Source of the DNA: Conexibacter woesei DSM 14684
Lineage (GTDB): Bacteria; Actinomycetota; Thermoleophilia; Solirubrobacterales; Solirubrobacteraceae
Direction: 5' to 3'
Assembly: GCF_000025265.1 (NCBI RefSeq)
Contig: NC_013739.1
Location: 5,566,001 to 5,630,000, forward strand
Length of the DNA stretch: 64,000 nt
Positions within the stretch are counted from its first letter, which is position 1. Every line of letters begins with the position of its first letter. This document shows, one piece after another, positions 25,763 to 36,227 of the stretch. The notes under the pieces were generated by a model. That model made no database searches. It was not told where the DNA came from and saw only the letters and a list, made by a program, of their open reading frames with translations. The position numbers were made by a program, and so were the translations under genes.

Positions 25763-26433
25763 GGCGACCACGTCTCGCCCGGCGCGAGCACGACGCAGGC
25801 GCTGCTCGTCTGCGCCTCGACGTCGGCCTTGAACGCCTGCGCGTCGGTCTCGATCGGCGGGAAAGTGTCGTAGTGGATCGGGATCACCGTCTTGGCGCCG
25901 ATCAGCTTCACCGCCTCGACCGCGTCGTGGCGGTCCATCGTGTAGTGGCCGCCGATCGGCACGAGCGCGACGTCGAGCGTGCGCCCGCGGCCGGCGAGCG
26001 CCAGGTCGGAGAAGAGGCAGGTGTCGCCGAGGTGGTAGATCGTCGTGCCCTTGAAGTCGATCACGAGGCCGGCGGCGACGTGCGCCGTGCCGCTCGGCGA
26101 GACGGCGGTGTGGAGCGCCGGGACGAGCTTCACCGATCCCCACTCGAAGCTGACGGTGCCGCCGAGGTTGGGGTCGACGACGTCGACGCCCTGCCCGCCG
26201 ATCTCGTTCGCCAGCTCGACGATCGCCACGACCGTCGCGCGCGTGCGCTGCGCGATCGCGACCGTGTCGCCGAGATGGTCGCCGTGACCGTGCGTCAGCA
26301 GGATCGCGTCGGCGTCGAGCTCGTCGGCGCTCGCGGCAGCTCTCGGGTTCCCGGTGAGGAACGGATCGGTCAGGACCGTCGTGCCGCCGTCGCTCAGCGA
26401 GAACGCCGACTGCCCGAGGAATCGCAGCTCCAT
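25759..26433 (-). CDS. UPF0173 metal-dependent hydrolase (MBL fold)
   Basis: A 224-residue metallo-beta-lactamase-fold hydrolase of the UPF0173 type. Metal ligands are seen in LTHGHGDHLGD (about residue 47), HTAVSPSG, HLGDT and the C-terminal IPIHYDTFP. Substrate unknown; relatives cleave phosphodiester or thioester bonds. First gene of a coupled pair with the RAM-domain protein, one base after the hypothetical gene at 26435. Confidence 0.88.
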   Translation of the reverse strand: MELRFLGQSAFSLSDGGTTVLTDPFLTGNPRAAASADELDADAILLTHGHGDHLGDTVAIAQRTRATVVAIVELANEIGGQGVDVVDPNLGGTVSFEWGSVKLVPALHTAVSPSGTAHVAAGLVIDFKGTTIYHLGDTCLFSDLALAGRGRTLDVALVPIGGHYTMDRHDAVEAVKLIGAKTVIPIHYDTFPPIETDAQAFKADVEAQTSSACVVLAPGETWSP

Positions 26434-26434
26434 C

Positions 26435-26770
26435 TCACTCCCCCTTCGAGGTGTCGTCCGATTCGAGTGTCCGCGCCAGCTCGAAGCCGACCGCGACGCC
26501 GACGAGCATGCCGAGCCGCGCCTCCTCCGCCACGAGCGTGCTGATCGCGACCTTCCGCTGCGCCAGGTCGTCCTCGCCGGCCGCCGCGTGGACGGCCTGG
26601 TCGTGGACGTCGCCGAACCAGCCGCCCTGCGAGAGCGCGGTGTTCAGCACTCTCTGCAACGACGGCGCGGCGCGGGCGACCAGCTCCTGTGCCTCGCGCA
26701 GGCGCTCGGCGTCGGCCAGGGAGGCGACCGCCGCGTCGATCTCGGCATCGCTGTATGCGCGGTTCGCCAT
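26435..26770 (-). CDS. Conserved-looking helical protein of unknown function
   Basis: About 111 residues, all alpha-helical and acidic, with no transmembrane segment. ATG 26770 is preferred over 26779 because TACGAT (26783-26778) lies 7 bases upstream and the 26779 ATG is inside that box. It ends one base before the UPF0173 gene begins, so the three minus-strand genes probably form one operon. No family recognised. Confidence 0.65.
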   Translation of the reverse strand: MANRAYSDAEIDAAVASLADAERLREAQELVARAAPSLQRVLNTALSQGGWFGDVHDQAVHAAAGEDDLAQRKVAISTLVAEEARLGMLVGVAVGFELARTLESDDTSKGE

Positions 26771-26815
26771 TGCCAGCATCGTAGCGTCGCGGCGCCGCAG
26801 CGCCCCGCGCCGCTC

Positions 26816-27595
26816 TCAGCGGCGGGCGATGCGCGCGAGCGGAAGGCCGACGAGCAGCCCAGCCAGCAGGCCGGTCGCGCCGGCGAGCGCGTCAGCGGTC
26901 TCGAGCGCGACGGGCAGCAGCAGCAGGACGACCGCGAACGTCGCGGCGCCGAGCAGATCGCCGTCGATCTCGCGTCCCTTGCGCAGGTCGAGCACGTCCG
27001 GGACCGCCCAGGCGGCGACGAACGCGAGCGCGATGCCGTTGCCGCCGAGCGCGAACGGCACCGTCTCCACCGCCGCGGCGACGGCCATGCCGCCGGCGCC
27101 GCCGAGCAGGGCCAGCAGCACGACGACGAGCGGCCCGTGGCGCCGCTCCAGCAGCCAGCCGAAGATCGCGATCGAGAACAGCGCCACGAACGCATAGCCG
27201 CTGTTGTCGTAGGCGAACGGCGCCGTCAGCACGTGCCACCACGGATCGGGGGCGAGGCTGTTCGCGCCGGCGAACAGCATCACGTCGGAGAGCGGCACGA
27301 CGGCCGCTCTGGTCAGGACGAGCAGCACGAGGCTGGCGACGACGATCGCGATCGTCGCGTACGGGCGCGAGTCGATCCGGATGCCGGGGATCTCCCCGCG
27401 GCGCAGCGGACCGAGCGACGGCGCCGGCGAGCGCTTCGGCTTGCGCGGCTTCTCCTTCGGGCGCCCTTCTCTGTCGAGCTTCGGCGCGCGCTTGCGCAAC
27501 CGGTTTCCGCAGTACGGGCACTCGGTGATGTACGGGCTGACTTCCGACCCGCAGCTCTTGCAGATGACGAACAGGTCAGGGCCGCCGCTGCTCAC
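26816..27595 (-). CDS. Rhomboid-like membrane protein with zinc ribbon, catalytic residues lost
   Basis: A 259-residue protein. The N-terminus has a zinc ribbon (C-x2-C in ICKSCGSE, C-x2-C in CPYCGNRL), followed by a basic linker and six hydrophobic segments. WWHVLTAPFAYDNSGYAFVALF and GWLLERRHG match helices 2-3 of rhomboid proteases. At the catalytic Ser position (GxSG) the sequence is GGNG, and the catalytic His of the last helix (usually AHLGGLLAG) is replaced (AGATGLLAG). It is therefore a pseudoprotease, possibly a membrane scaffold. The GTG start has TAGACT 6 bases upstream (leaderless). Confidence 0.75.
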   Translation of the reverse strand: MSSGGPDLFVICKSCGSEVSPYITECPYCGNRLRKRAPKLDREGRPKEKPRKPKRSPAPSLGPLRRGEIPGIRIDSRPYATIAIVVASLVLLVLTRAAVVPLSDVMLFAGANSLAPDPWWHVLTAPFAYDNSGYAFVALFSIAIFGWLLERRHGPLVVVLLALLGGAGGMAVAAAVETVPFALGGNGIALAFVAAWAVPDVLDLRKGREIDGDLLGAATFAVVLLLLPVALETADALAGATGLLAGLLVGLPLARIARR

Positions 27596-27655
27596 GCACC
27601 CAGTCTAGTCCTCAGCGGCGGATTCGGGGCGCCCGAACGCACGGGGGGCCGAACT

Positions 27656-28756
27656 TCACACCGCGGTGGCCGCGACGATCTCGGCGACGACCTCGCGCAG
27701 GTCGTGGTTGGCCTCGTAGACGACGCGCTGCCGCGCCGCCCCGTTGCCGCGTTCCAGCAGGTCCTCGATCCCCTCCAGCTCGGCCGCCGAGCCGAGGTCC
27801 TGGGCGTGGTCGCGCAGACGGTCGAGCAGCCGGTGCGCCAGCTCGCGCGTGCGCACGCGCTCGGTGCTCGGCAGGTCGACCAGCTCGCCGTCGAGTCCGT
27901 GCCGCGCGGCCAGCCACTTGTTCTCGTCGATCATCTGGTGCGGGTACTTCGACAGCCGCTTGCCGGCCTCGAAGTGCTCGGCCAGCTCCTTCACCATCGC
28001 CTGGATCAGCGCCGCGAACGCGAGCGTGTGCTCGACCCGCGTCTGCGAGTCCATCACGCGAATCTCGACCGTGCCGAGGTTGGGGTGCGGGCGCACGTCG
28101 TACCAGAGATAGGTGTAGTCCTCGATCACCCTGCTCTCCACCATGAAGCCGATCTTCGCCGCGTAGTCGTCCCAGTCGTCGTACGTCGGCGGGATGCCGA
28201 CGCGCGGGAAGGCGCGGAAGATCGGCGTGCGGGTCGACGCGAGGCCGGTCGCGTCGGCGCGCCAGAAGGGCGAGTTGGCCGACAGTGCGAGCAGCACCGG
28301 CAGGTGGATGCGCATGCCGTTCGCGACGTGGATCGCCTTGTCGGCGTCGTCGAGCCCGACATGGACGTGCTGGCCGAAGATGATCTCCTGGCGCGCGACG
28401 AACTTGAGGTCGGAGACGAGGTCGCGGTAGCGCGTGCGGCCGACGATCCGCTGCTCCTCCCACATCGCGAACGGATGTGTGCCGGCGGAGCCGATCGCGA
28501 GGCCGCGGCTGGCGGCCGTCTCGCGCACCTGCCGGCGCAGGTCTCGCAGCTCCTCGCCGGCCGCCGCGGCGTCCGGCTGCGGCGAGGTCGCGATCTCCAG
28601 CACCGACTCCATCAGCTCGGGCTTGACCTGGTCTGAGGTCGAGTCCTCGAGCATGCCCTCGATCGCGTTCGCCAGCTCCAGCGACTCGGCGTCGAGGATC
28701 ATCAGCTCCTCTTCGATGCCGATCGTGTAGTTCGGGCCGTCGAAATGCGCCTCCAC
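27656..28756 (-). CDS. GCS2-family carboxylate-amine ligase (YbdK type)
   Basis: A 366-residue ATP-grasp-like ligase of the glutamate-cysteine ligase type 2 family. Signatures are YTIGIEEELMILD at the N-terminus (metal-binding Glu cluster), GSAGTHPFAMWEEQ, QHVHVGLDD, ANSPFWRADATGLASTRTP and GTVEIRVMDSQT. YbdK proteins make gamma-glutamyl amides weakly and the physiological substrate is unknown; this organism might use it for a low-molecular-weight thiol. GTG 28756 is preferred, as a TACGCT box lies 9 bases upstream; a longer frame overlaps the leader of the divergent aldolase gene. Confidence 0.85.
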   Translation of the reverse strand: MEAHFDGPNYTIGIEEELMILDAESLELANAIEGMLEDSTSDQVKPELMESVLEIATSPQPDAAAAGEELRDLRRQVRETAASRGLAIGSAGTHPFAMWEEQRIVGRTRYRDLVSDLKFVARQEIIFGQHVHVGLDDADKAIHVANGMRIHLPVLLALSANSPFWRADATGLASTRTPIFRAFPRVGIPPTYDDWDDYAAKIGFMVESRVIEDYTYLWYDVRPHPNLGTVEIRVMDSQTRVEHTLAFAALIQAMVKELAEHFEAGKRLSKYPHQMIDENKWLAARHGLDGELVDLPSTERVRTRELAHRLLDRLRDHAQDLGSAAELEGIEDLLERGNGAARQRVVYEANHDLREVVAEIVAATAV

Positions 28757-28859
28757 GGGGGCGCAAGCGTATCCGGAACGGCCCTGCTCCAGTGGGCTTC
28801 GGGGTCTAGACTCGATTGTCACAAGGAACAGTCCCTCCCCCGACGCAGAGGACGGATTC

Positions 28860-29777
28860 ATGGCTCTCGGCTACGACGGCAGGCTGTACATCCTCGCCTT
28901 CGACCACCGCGGCTCCTTCCAGAAGAAGATGTTCGGGATCGACGGCGACCCGACGCCGGAGCAGACCGCGACGATCGCCGACTCCAAGCAGCTGATCTAC
29001 GAGGGCATGGCGCTCGCCGCCGACCGTGGCGTCGAGAACAGCGCCGTCGGGGTCCTCGTCGACGAGCAGTTCGGCGGCGGGATCCCGGCGGAGGCGAAGG
29101 CGAAGGGCCTCAAGCTCGCGATGCCGGTCGAGAAGAGCGGGCAGAACGAGTTCGACTTCCAGTACGGCGACGACTTCGGCGCCCACATCGAGTCGTTCGA
29201 CCCCGATTTCGCGAAGGTCCTCGTCCGCTACAACCCGGACGACGACCCCGCGCTCAACGAGCGTCAGAACGAGCGCCTCAAGCGCCTCGCGGACTGGCTG
29301 CACGCGAACGGCCGCAAGTTCCTCTACGAGCTGCTCGTGCCCGCCACCGACGCGCAGCTCGCCTCCGTCGGCGGCGACGCCGACCGCTACGACGCCGAGC
29401 TGCGGCCGGAGCTGATGCGGCGCGCGATCGAGGAGGCGCAGGCGTACGGGATCGAGGTCGACGTCTGGAAGATCGAGGGCGTCGACGCCCGCGGCGACGC
29501 GCAGCTGCTCGCGGAGCAGACGCGCAAGGGAGCGGGCCGCGAGGGCGTCGTCTGCGTCCTGCTCGGGCGCGGCGCCAGCGACGCCAAGGTCGACCACTGG
29601 CTGCGCGAGGCGGCGCCGGTCGAGGGCTTCGTCGGCTTCGCGATCGGCCGCTCGATCTGGTGGGACGCGCTGAGAGGCTTCCTCGACGGAAGCGTCTCGC
29701 GCGCGGGCGCGACGGCGCAGATCGCGGACAACTACCTCCGCTTCATCACGGTCTACGAGCAGCAGGAAGTCCACTAG
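28860..29777 (+). CDS. DUF2090 / IolC-J-type class I aldolase
   Basis: A 305-residue protein matching the DUF2090 domain found fused to IolC (5-dehydro-2-deoxygluconokinase), predicted to cleave 2-deoxy-5-keto-gluconate 6-phosphate. Signatures are YILAFDHRGSFQKKMFG, LVDEQFGGGIPAEAK, the probable Schiff-base Lys in VDVWKIEG, and VGFAIGRSIWWDAL. Here it is stand-alone, with no kinase or inositol genes nearby. GAGGA lies 7 bases before the ATG. Confidence 0.8.
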   Translation: MALGYDGRLYILAFDHRGSFQKKMFGIDGDPTPEQTATIADSKQLIYEGMALAADRGVENSAVGVLVDEQFGGGIPAEAKAKGLKLAMPVEKSGQNEFDFQYGDDFGAHIESFDPDFAKVLVRYNPDDDPALNERQNERLKRLADWLHANGRKFLYELLVPATDAQLASVGGDADRYDAELRPELMRRAIEEAQAYGIEVDVWKIEGVDARGDAQLLAEQTRKGAGREGVVCVLLGRGASDAKVDHWLREAAPVEGFVGFAIGRSIWWDALRGFLDGSVSRAGATAQIADNYLRFITVYEQQEVH

Positions 29778-29794
29778 CACCCGCCCTTCCCGCG

Positions 29795-29819
29795 GAGTCG
29801 GCCGTCAAACGCCCGACTC
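29795..29819. terminator. Hairpin after the aldolase gene
   Basis: GAGTCGG / CCGACTC arms around an 11-nt loop, starting 17 bases beyond the stop codon; no T-run. Confidence 0.45.
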
Positions 29820-29878
29820 TGCATCGGCGCACGCGCGCCCGCTCCACATGGGCGCGCGGCTGCTCTAGCCTCGCCCGC

Positions 29879-30406
29879 GTGACCTGGCCCCGCGCCATTC
29901 CCTGGATCGCGCTGCTGCTCGTCGCCGGCCTCGTGCTCGGCGGCGTCGAGCTGCCCGGCTGGCTCGGCGGCGACGACGAGGCGCTCGCGCCGGGCGGCAG
30001 CGCCGCGGCGCGCGTCGAGCGGGTCGTCGACGGCGACACGATCGCCGTCGAGGTCGACGGTCGCGAGGAGCGCGTGCGCTACATCGGCGTCGACACGCCG
30101 GAGACGGTCAAGCCCGACGCGCCGGTCGAGTGCTACGGACCGGCCGCAAGCGCGCTCAACAAGCGGCTCGTCGCCGCGGGCGCCGACGTGACGCTGCGGT
30201 TCGACCGCGAGCTGCGCGACCGCTACGGACGGCTGCTCGCGTACGTGTACCGCGCGGACGACAGGTTGTCCGTCAACGCGCGGCTCGTGCAGGAGGGCGC
30301 CGCGCGCACGCTCCCGATCGCGCCCAACACCGCCCATGCGGGAGAGCTGGCGCGCTTGCAGTCGGGCGCGAGGGCCGCCGGCCGCGGGCTGTGGGGCGCC
30401 TGCTGA
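29879..30406 (+). CDS. Membrane-anchored or secreted thermonuclease (SNase family)
   Basis: A 175-residue protein. One N-terminal hydrophobic segment (IPWIALLLVAGLVLGGV) targets it to or across the membrane. The rest is a staphylococcal-nuclease OB-fold: VERVVDGDTIAV, RVRYIGVDTPET (catalytic Arg and Asp), LRFDRELRDRYGRLLAYVY (catalytic Glu/Arg region) and a C-terminal NARLVQEGAA. A Ca-dependent extracellular phosphodiesterase acting on DNA or RNA. GTG 29879 is the only start compatible with the signal; TAGCCT lies about 7 bases upstream. Confidence 0.88.
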   Translation: MTWPRAIPWIALLLVAGLVLGGVELPGWLGGDDEALAPGGSAAARVERVVDGDTIAVEVDGREERVRYIGVDTPETVKPDAPVECYGPAASALNKRLVAAGADVTLRFDRELRDRYGRLLAYVYRADDRLSVNARLVQEGAARTLPIAPNTAHAGELARLQSGARAAGRGLWGAC

Positions 30407-30437
30407 GTGTCATAACGGTGCTAGGCTTTCGCACTTC

Positions 30438-30677
30438 ATGAGAATGCGTCAAAGCCTTGCGCAGTTCGAGCAGGCCTTCTACGAGGAATCCGCGCTCGAC
30501 CGCTCCCGTCGCGAACGTCTCGCGACGACCGCGCAGCAGCGGACGCGGAAGCGCCAACTCGAGAAGATCCACAAGCGTGGGTCGATCCGCTTCGCGCTGC
30601 TCGTGCTCGCGCTCATCGCGACGGCCGTCGTCGTGACGATCGCGATGTTCGAGACGCTCTACATGGTCATGGGCTGA
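30438..30677 (+). CDS. Small single-pass membrane protein
   Basis: 79 residues: a basic, helical cytoplasmic part (about residues 1-47), then one transmembrane helix (FALLVLALIATAVVVTIAMF) and a short tail. ATG 30444 is an alternative. TAGGCT lies 12 bases upstream of the start. No family or function recognised; likely real because of the clean membrane segment and the flanking hairpin. Confidence 0.65.
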   Translation: MRMRQSLAQFEQAFYEESALDRSRRERLATTAQQRTRKRQLEKIHKRGSIRFALLVLALIATAVVVTIAMFETLYMVMG

Positions 30678-30680
30678 GGC

Positions 30681-30703
30681 GGAACCGGCAGCCGGCCGGT
30701 TCC
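30681..30703. terminator. Bidirectional hairpin between convergent genes
   Basis: GGAACCGGC / GCCGGTTCC with a 5-nt loop, between the small membrane protein (plus) and csrA (minus). No strong T-run on either side. Confidence 0.55.
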
Positions 30704-30705
30704 TC

Positions 30706-30948
30706 TCACGACTCTCCGTCGCCACCGCCGAGCTTGCGCAGCGCGGCGTCGACTTCCTCCCTCGCGCCTTCGCCAGCAGCCAGGTTCTCCTGCTGGATCT
30801 CGAGGTAGACCTCTTTGCGGAACACCGGGATGTCGCGCGGCGCCTGGATCCCGATGCGAACCTTCTCCCCCATCACGGCGAGCACGGAGACCTCTATGTC
30901 GTCGCCGATCATGATGCTCTGGTTGGACTTGCGCGTAAGGACCAACAT
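30706..30948 (-). CDS. csrA: Carbon storage regulator CsrA
   Basis: 80 residues with the complete CsrA pattern: [45 protein letters not shown]. The protein is a dimeric RNA-binding translational regulator that recognises GGA in hairpin loops; in Gram-positives it commonly controls flagellin and is antagonised by FliW. No fliW or flagellar gene is in the window. A C-terminal extension of about 20 residues ([19 protein letters not shown]) is longer than in E. coli. GGGAGG lies upstream of the ATG. Confidence 0.95.
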   Translation of the reverse strand: MLVLTRKSNQSIMIGDDIEVSVLAVMGEKVRIGIQAPRDIPVFRKEVYLEIQQENLAAGEGAREEVDAALRKLGGGDGES

Positions 30949-31133
30949 TGCGCTCTCTGCCTCCCTGCTGCCTGGTGGCCGGAACACGACCGGGGAGGGC
31001 AAGTCATCAGACGGCCGGTCGCTCAAAAAGCAAGCATAACGAGCAGATGCAGCGGTCTTGGCATTTCCTTCCGCTTTCCTCCTGCAGCTCGGCGGGTCGC
31101 CGTCATCGCACTTTCCGCTAGTGTCCGCGCGCG

Positions 31134-31724
31134 ATGGCACGACGCTCACTTCGTCCCCAGCTCAATCAGATCCGCCAGTGGGTCCGCCAAGGACGCACTG
31201 ACGCTTGGATCGCGCACCAGCTCGAGGTCACGACGCAGCAGATCGCCTCCTTCAAGCGCGAGAACGAGCTCGTCGCCGACGACGTCGACACCGAAACCGG
31301 TGCCGACTTCGACGACGAGATCGATCTCCGTGCGGAGGACGACGCGCTGATCGCCGCTGAACTCGAAGCAGCGCAGGCCGCCAAGGCCAAGGCCGAGGCG
31401 GAAGCCGCCGAAGCCAAGGCCAAGGAAGAGGCCGCCAGGGCCAAGGCCCGGAAGAAGCAGGCGGAGACCGATGACGACGAAGACGGCGACAAGCCGTCGC
31501 GTCGCCGTGGTCGCCGCGGCGGGCGCGGGCGCCGCAAGGCGCACGCCGGCCCGCTCGAGGGTACGTTCGACCACGGCGAGGAGGGCTACGGACTGTGGCT
31601 CGACCCCGCCGTCCAGGACGACCCCGTCTACGCCGAGCACTGGGCGGGTCACCGTCCGATCGAGATCACGATCGAGGAAGACCAGATCGTGATCCGGCGC
31701 GTCGGCGAAGACGACGACGAGTAA
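31134..31724 (+). CDS. Coiled-coil protein with N-terminal HTH-like segment and Arg/Gly-rich patch
   Basis: 196 residues. The first 45 residues ([33 protein letters not shown]) look like a small helix-turn-helix. A long acidic/Ala/Lys coiled coil (about residues 70-115) follows, then an [12 protein letters not shown] patch that could bind nucleic acid, and a compact acidic C-terminal domain ([18 protein letters not shown]). No named family recognised. ATG with TAGTGT 9 bases upstream. Confidence 0.7.
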   Translation: MARRSLRPQLNQIRQWVRQGRTDAWIAHQLEVTTQQIASFKRENELVADDVDTETGADFDDEIDLRAEDDALIAAELEAAQAAKAKAEAEAAEAKAKEEAARAKARKKQAETDDDEDGDKPSRRRGRRGGRGRRKAHAGPLEGTFDHGEEGYGLWLDPAVQDDPVYAEHWAGHRPIEITIEEDQIVIRRVGEDDDE

Positions 31725-31731
31725 ATGGCGA

Positions 31732-31754
31732 GCGGGGTTCCTGGGGGACCCCGC
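31732..31754 (+). terminator. Hairpin after the coiled-coil gene
   Basis: GCGGGGT / ACCCCGC arms with a 9-nt loop, starting 7 bases beyond the stop codon; no T-run. Confidence 0.5.
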
Positions 31755-31787
31755 AACCCACTCGCACCCGATCCCAGCCGCACGCTG

Positions 31788-31900
31788 ACCGAGCCGCGCG
31801 CTCACCGAGCCGCGCGCTCACCGAGCCGCGCGCTCTGCGCAGCTTCGCGCTCGCTCAGCCGGGCGTTCGCTCAGCCGCGCGCTCGCTCAGCCGCGCATCG
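31788..31900. repeat. Tandem repeats of about 16 bp
   Basis: Three perfect copies of ACCGAGCCGCGCGCTC (31788-31835) are followed by a divergent spacer and three copies of GCTCAGCCGnGCGnTC (31853-31900). The array runs into the last codons of the minus-strand gene at 31887. Confidence 0.85.
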
Positions 31901-32255
31901 GTCTGTCGAGCGGCTCGGACTGCCGCTCCAGCTCCTCGCGCGTGCGGCGGCGCCCGCCCGACCAGTCGACCGCCTCGCGCACGTAGCGCGAGAAAGCCGC
32001 CCCGCCGACGGTCTGTGCGTCCCACGCGTTCGGATGGTGAGGCGCGGTCGCGATCGCGACGTCGAGCACCCAGTCGCTGCCGCGACTGTAGAGCGCTGCC
32101 AGCTCGTCGGTCGTGAACGCCCCGCCGAGGCGGCGACGCAGCTCGTCGACGACGGCGTCCGTCACGCGTTCCAGCTGCGTGCGGTCGACCGGATCGGCGT
32201 CGCGCAGGCGCCGCTGTCCCTCGTCCCACAGCTGAAGCGCGGTGTCCGTCTCCAC
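31887..32255 (-). CDS. Hypothetical helical protein
   Basis: 122 residues, mostly helical, with ELRRRLGGAFTTDELAALYSRGSDWVLDVA as a compact centre and an Arg-rich C-terminus. The last residues are encoded by the 16-bp tandem repeat, so the C-terminus is probably variable between strains. The GTG start has TAATCT 7 bases upstream (leaderless). I do not recognise a named family, although the pattern looks conserved. Confidence 0.65.
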   Translation of the reverse strand: METDTALQLWDEGQRRLRDADPVDRTQLERVTDAVVDELRRRLGGAFTTDELAALYSRGSDWVLDVAIATAPHHPNAWDAQTVGGAAFSRYVREAVDWSGGRRRTREELERQSEPLDRPMRG

Positions 32256-32284
32256 CCGCCTCAGATTAGCTGCGACCGCGCGCG

Positions 32285-32647
32285 TCAGTCGTCCGGCAGC
32301 CCGCTCACGACGTACGGCCGCTCGCCGGGCCGCACCATGCCGAGGCGACGCGCCTCGGTCTCGATCGTGCGCGGGTCTCTCAGCTCCTTCGAGCGCGCCG
32401 TCAGCGCGTCGTGCTCGCGTTCCAGCTCGTCGAGCTGCTGCTGCTGCTTGTTGGAGTCACGCCACGTCGCGACGTACGAACGCGCCGGCTGGACGTAGAG
32501 CGCGACGACCGCGAGCAGCAGGAGCAGCAGCGCGACACGGCCGACGCGATCCCAGCGGACGCGCATCGCCGCCGCGCCGAACGCGGTCGCGGCGGGTGGG
32601 CGTTGCGATCTGCGGGCGGGACGGCGCGGCGGTGAGGCTGGCGGCAT
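32285..32647 (-). CDS. Septum formation initiator (FtsB/DivIC-like)
   Basis: 120 residues: Pro/Arg-rich cytoplasmic tail, one transmembrane helix (VGRVALLLLLLAVVALYV), then a coiled coil (KQQQQLDELEREHDALTARSKEL) and the conserved RTIETEARRLGMVRPGERPYVV. This layout and its place next to eno are those of the FtsB/DivIC divisome component, which links FtsL and FtsQ at the septum. Confidence 0.85.
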   Translation of the reverse strand: MPPASPPRRPARRSQRPPAATAFGAAAMRVRWDRVGRVALLLLLLAVVALYVQPARSYVATWRDSNKQQQQLDELEREHDALTARSKELRDPRTIETEARRLGMVRPGERPYVVSGLPDD

Positions 32648-32700
32648 TCCGACAGCTTCGCGCGCCGCCCGCGATCTCCTCCCGCACGTGTCGGCTGCAA

Positions 32701-32725
32701 GACGGCGCCCCGGCGGGGCGCCGTC
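32701..32725 (-). terminator. Terminator of eno
   Basis: Perfect 11-bp stem GACGGCGCCCC / GGGGCGCCGTC with a 3-nt loop, 10 bases beyond the eno stop (minus strand), followed by TT only. Confidence 0.7.
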
Positions 32726-32734
32726 ACAGGCGTG

Positions 32735-34836
<2,102 letters not shown>

Positions 34837-34904
34837 TGACGCGGCAGACTACTCAGCCGAAGTCCGCCGCGTCCGCGTGCCGAGGTGACCCTGCGGCGCG
34901 CACC

Positions 34905-34966
34905 GCGAGTTCCCGCTAACGACGCGCAGTTCTGTGCGCCGCCGTGGAACTCGCAATGCGAAGCAC
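34905..34966 (-). repeat. Inverted-repeat element, copy 2
   Basis: Arms GCGAGTTCC (34905-34913) and GGAACTCGC (34946-34954), 32-nt loop, tail CAATGCGAAGCAC ending 8 bases beyond the stop of the lipoprotein foldase gene (minus strand). Relative to copy 1, the second arm position has changed from G-C to C-G on both sides. Confidence 0.8.
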
Positions 34967-34974
34967 GCGCAGCA

Positions 34975-36147
34975 CTATCTTTGCGGCGTCGTCGCGACGG
35001 TACCGCCCGCCGTCGACGTGGTTCTCGCTCTGGGAGCGTTGCTGCAGATCTCGATGACGTAGCCTCTGCGGCAGTTCGTCAGCTTCGTCCAGCGCTCCTG
35101 GAACTCTCTGGCGAAGTCGTTGAGCTTTCTCGACGAGCCCTGCTGTCTCAGCAGCTCTCTGATCTGCTCTCTCGATTCGGCGAGCGAGTTCTGCTTCGCC
35201 GGGGTCACTCTCGTGACGCGGACGATGTACCAGCCGAACTGACCTCTGACCGGGCCGACGATGACGTCGGTTCTGGCATTGAACGCGGCGGTGTCGAGCG
35301 CTCTGTCCTGCTGGCCTCTCGCGACGCCGAGCAGTCTGCCGCCGTTGCCCTTGGAGAGCGCGTCGGTCGAGTATCTTCTCGCCGCCGCGGCCCACGAGGT
35401 GCCGCTCTCGATCGCTCTCTTGGCCTCGTTCGCCTGCGCCTCGGTTCTGGTGAGGATGATCTCGAGGTCGCGGCGCTCCGGTACGGCGAACTGATCTCTG
35501 TTTCTGTTGTAGTACGCCGTGATCTGAGCGGAGGTGACGTCGCCGGCCTCTCTCTGGATCTTCTCGGTGATTCTCGTCGAGAGGTCCTGGATGCGCAGGC
35601 GGAAGAGGATGTCTCTCTCCGTCATGCCCGATCTTCTGAGGAAGCTCTCGTAGTCGCCTCTTCTCGGGAACGACTGTCTCTTCGTCTCTTCGAGCGTTCT
35701 CTGGACGTCGGCGTCACTGACGCTGACGCCGAGCTCGTCGGCCTCCTTCTCGATCCAGTCGGCCTGGATCAGGAGCGCCATCGACTGCTGCATGATCTGC
35801 GTCTCGACCTGTCTGCACTGCGCTCTCAGCTGACTGTCGGACGGCGTCGTTCTCGCTCTCGCGTCTCTCGACTGTCTCTCGAGAGCGGCGATGCATCTCT
35901 CGTAGTTCGGCGGATCCGGGATTATCACCGGCGATCCTTGCGCGCCGGGGCTCTTCGCGTTGATCAGAGCCCAACGCTCGTAGTCCGCCTTCGTGATGGG
36001 CGTTCCATCAACCGACGCAACAGCGTTGCTCGGAACGTCGTTGCCGCTCTCGTCGTCCCCGCCGCATGCAGCGACGGTGAAGGAGAGCACAAAAAAGGCG
36101 CAGAGCGCCAGGACGATGCGAAGTGTCTTGGTCACGGACGAGAGCAC
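34975..36147 (-). CDS. SurA/PrsA-like peptidyl-prolyl isomerase lipoprotein
   Basis: 390 residues. The N-terminal signal peptide ends in a lipobox (TVAACGG), so it is a membrane-anchored exported protein. A SurA N-terminal-like helical domain (VDGTPITKADYERWA, residues about 45-190) is followed by a parvulin-type rotamase region (ITAYYNRNRDQFAVPERRDLEIILTRT, YSTDALSKGNGGRL, GPVRGQFGWYIVRVTRV). It should assist folding of secreted proteins. Arginine is coded mostly by AGA, unlike adjacent mfd and mazG. The GTG start has AAGGAG upstream. The inverted-repeat element follows its stop. Confidence 0.85.
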   Translation of the reverse strand: MLSSVTKTLRIVLALCAFFVLSFTVAACGGDDESGNDVPSNAVASVDGTPITKADYERWALINAKSPGAQGSPVIIPDPPNYERCIAALERQSRDARARTTPSDSQLRAQCRQVETQIMQQSMALLIQADWIEKEADELGVSVSDADVQRTLEETKRQSFPRRGDYESFLRRSGMTERDILFRLRIQDLSTRITEKIQREAGDVTSAQITAYYNRNRDQFAVPERRDLEIILTRTEAQANEAKRAIESGTSWAAAARRYSTDALSKGNGGRLLGVARGQQDRALDTAAFNARTDVIVGPVRGQFGWYIVRVTRVTPAKQNSLAESREQIRELLRQQGSSRKLNDFAREFQERWTKLTNCRRGYVIEICSNAPRARTTSTAGGTVATTPQR

Positions 36148-36227
36148 TGTACAGGAGTCTCCTTGCTCGGTGCGTCAGTTCAACCGATTATTAGGTGGGC
36201 TTTAGCGAATGGTCCGAAAGCACGCCG

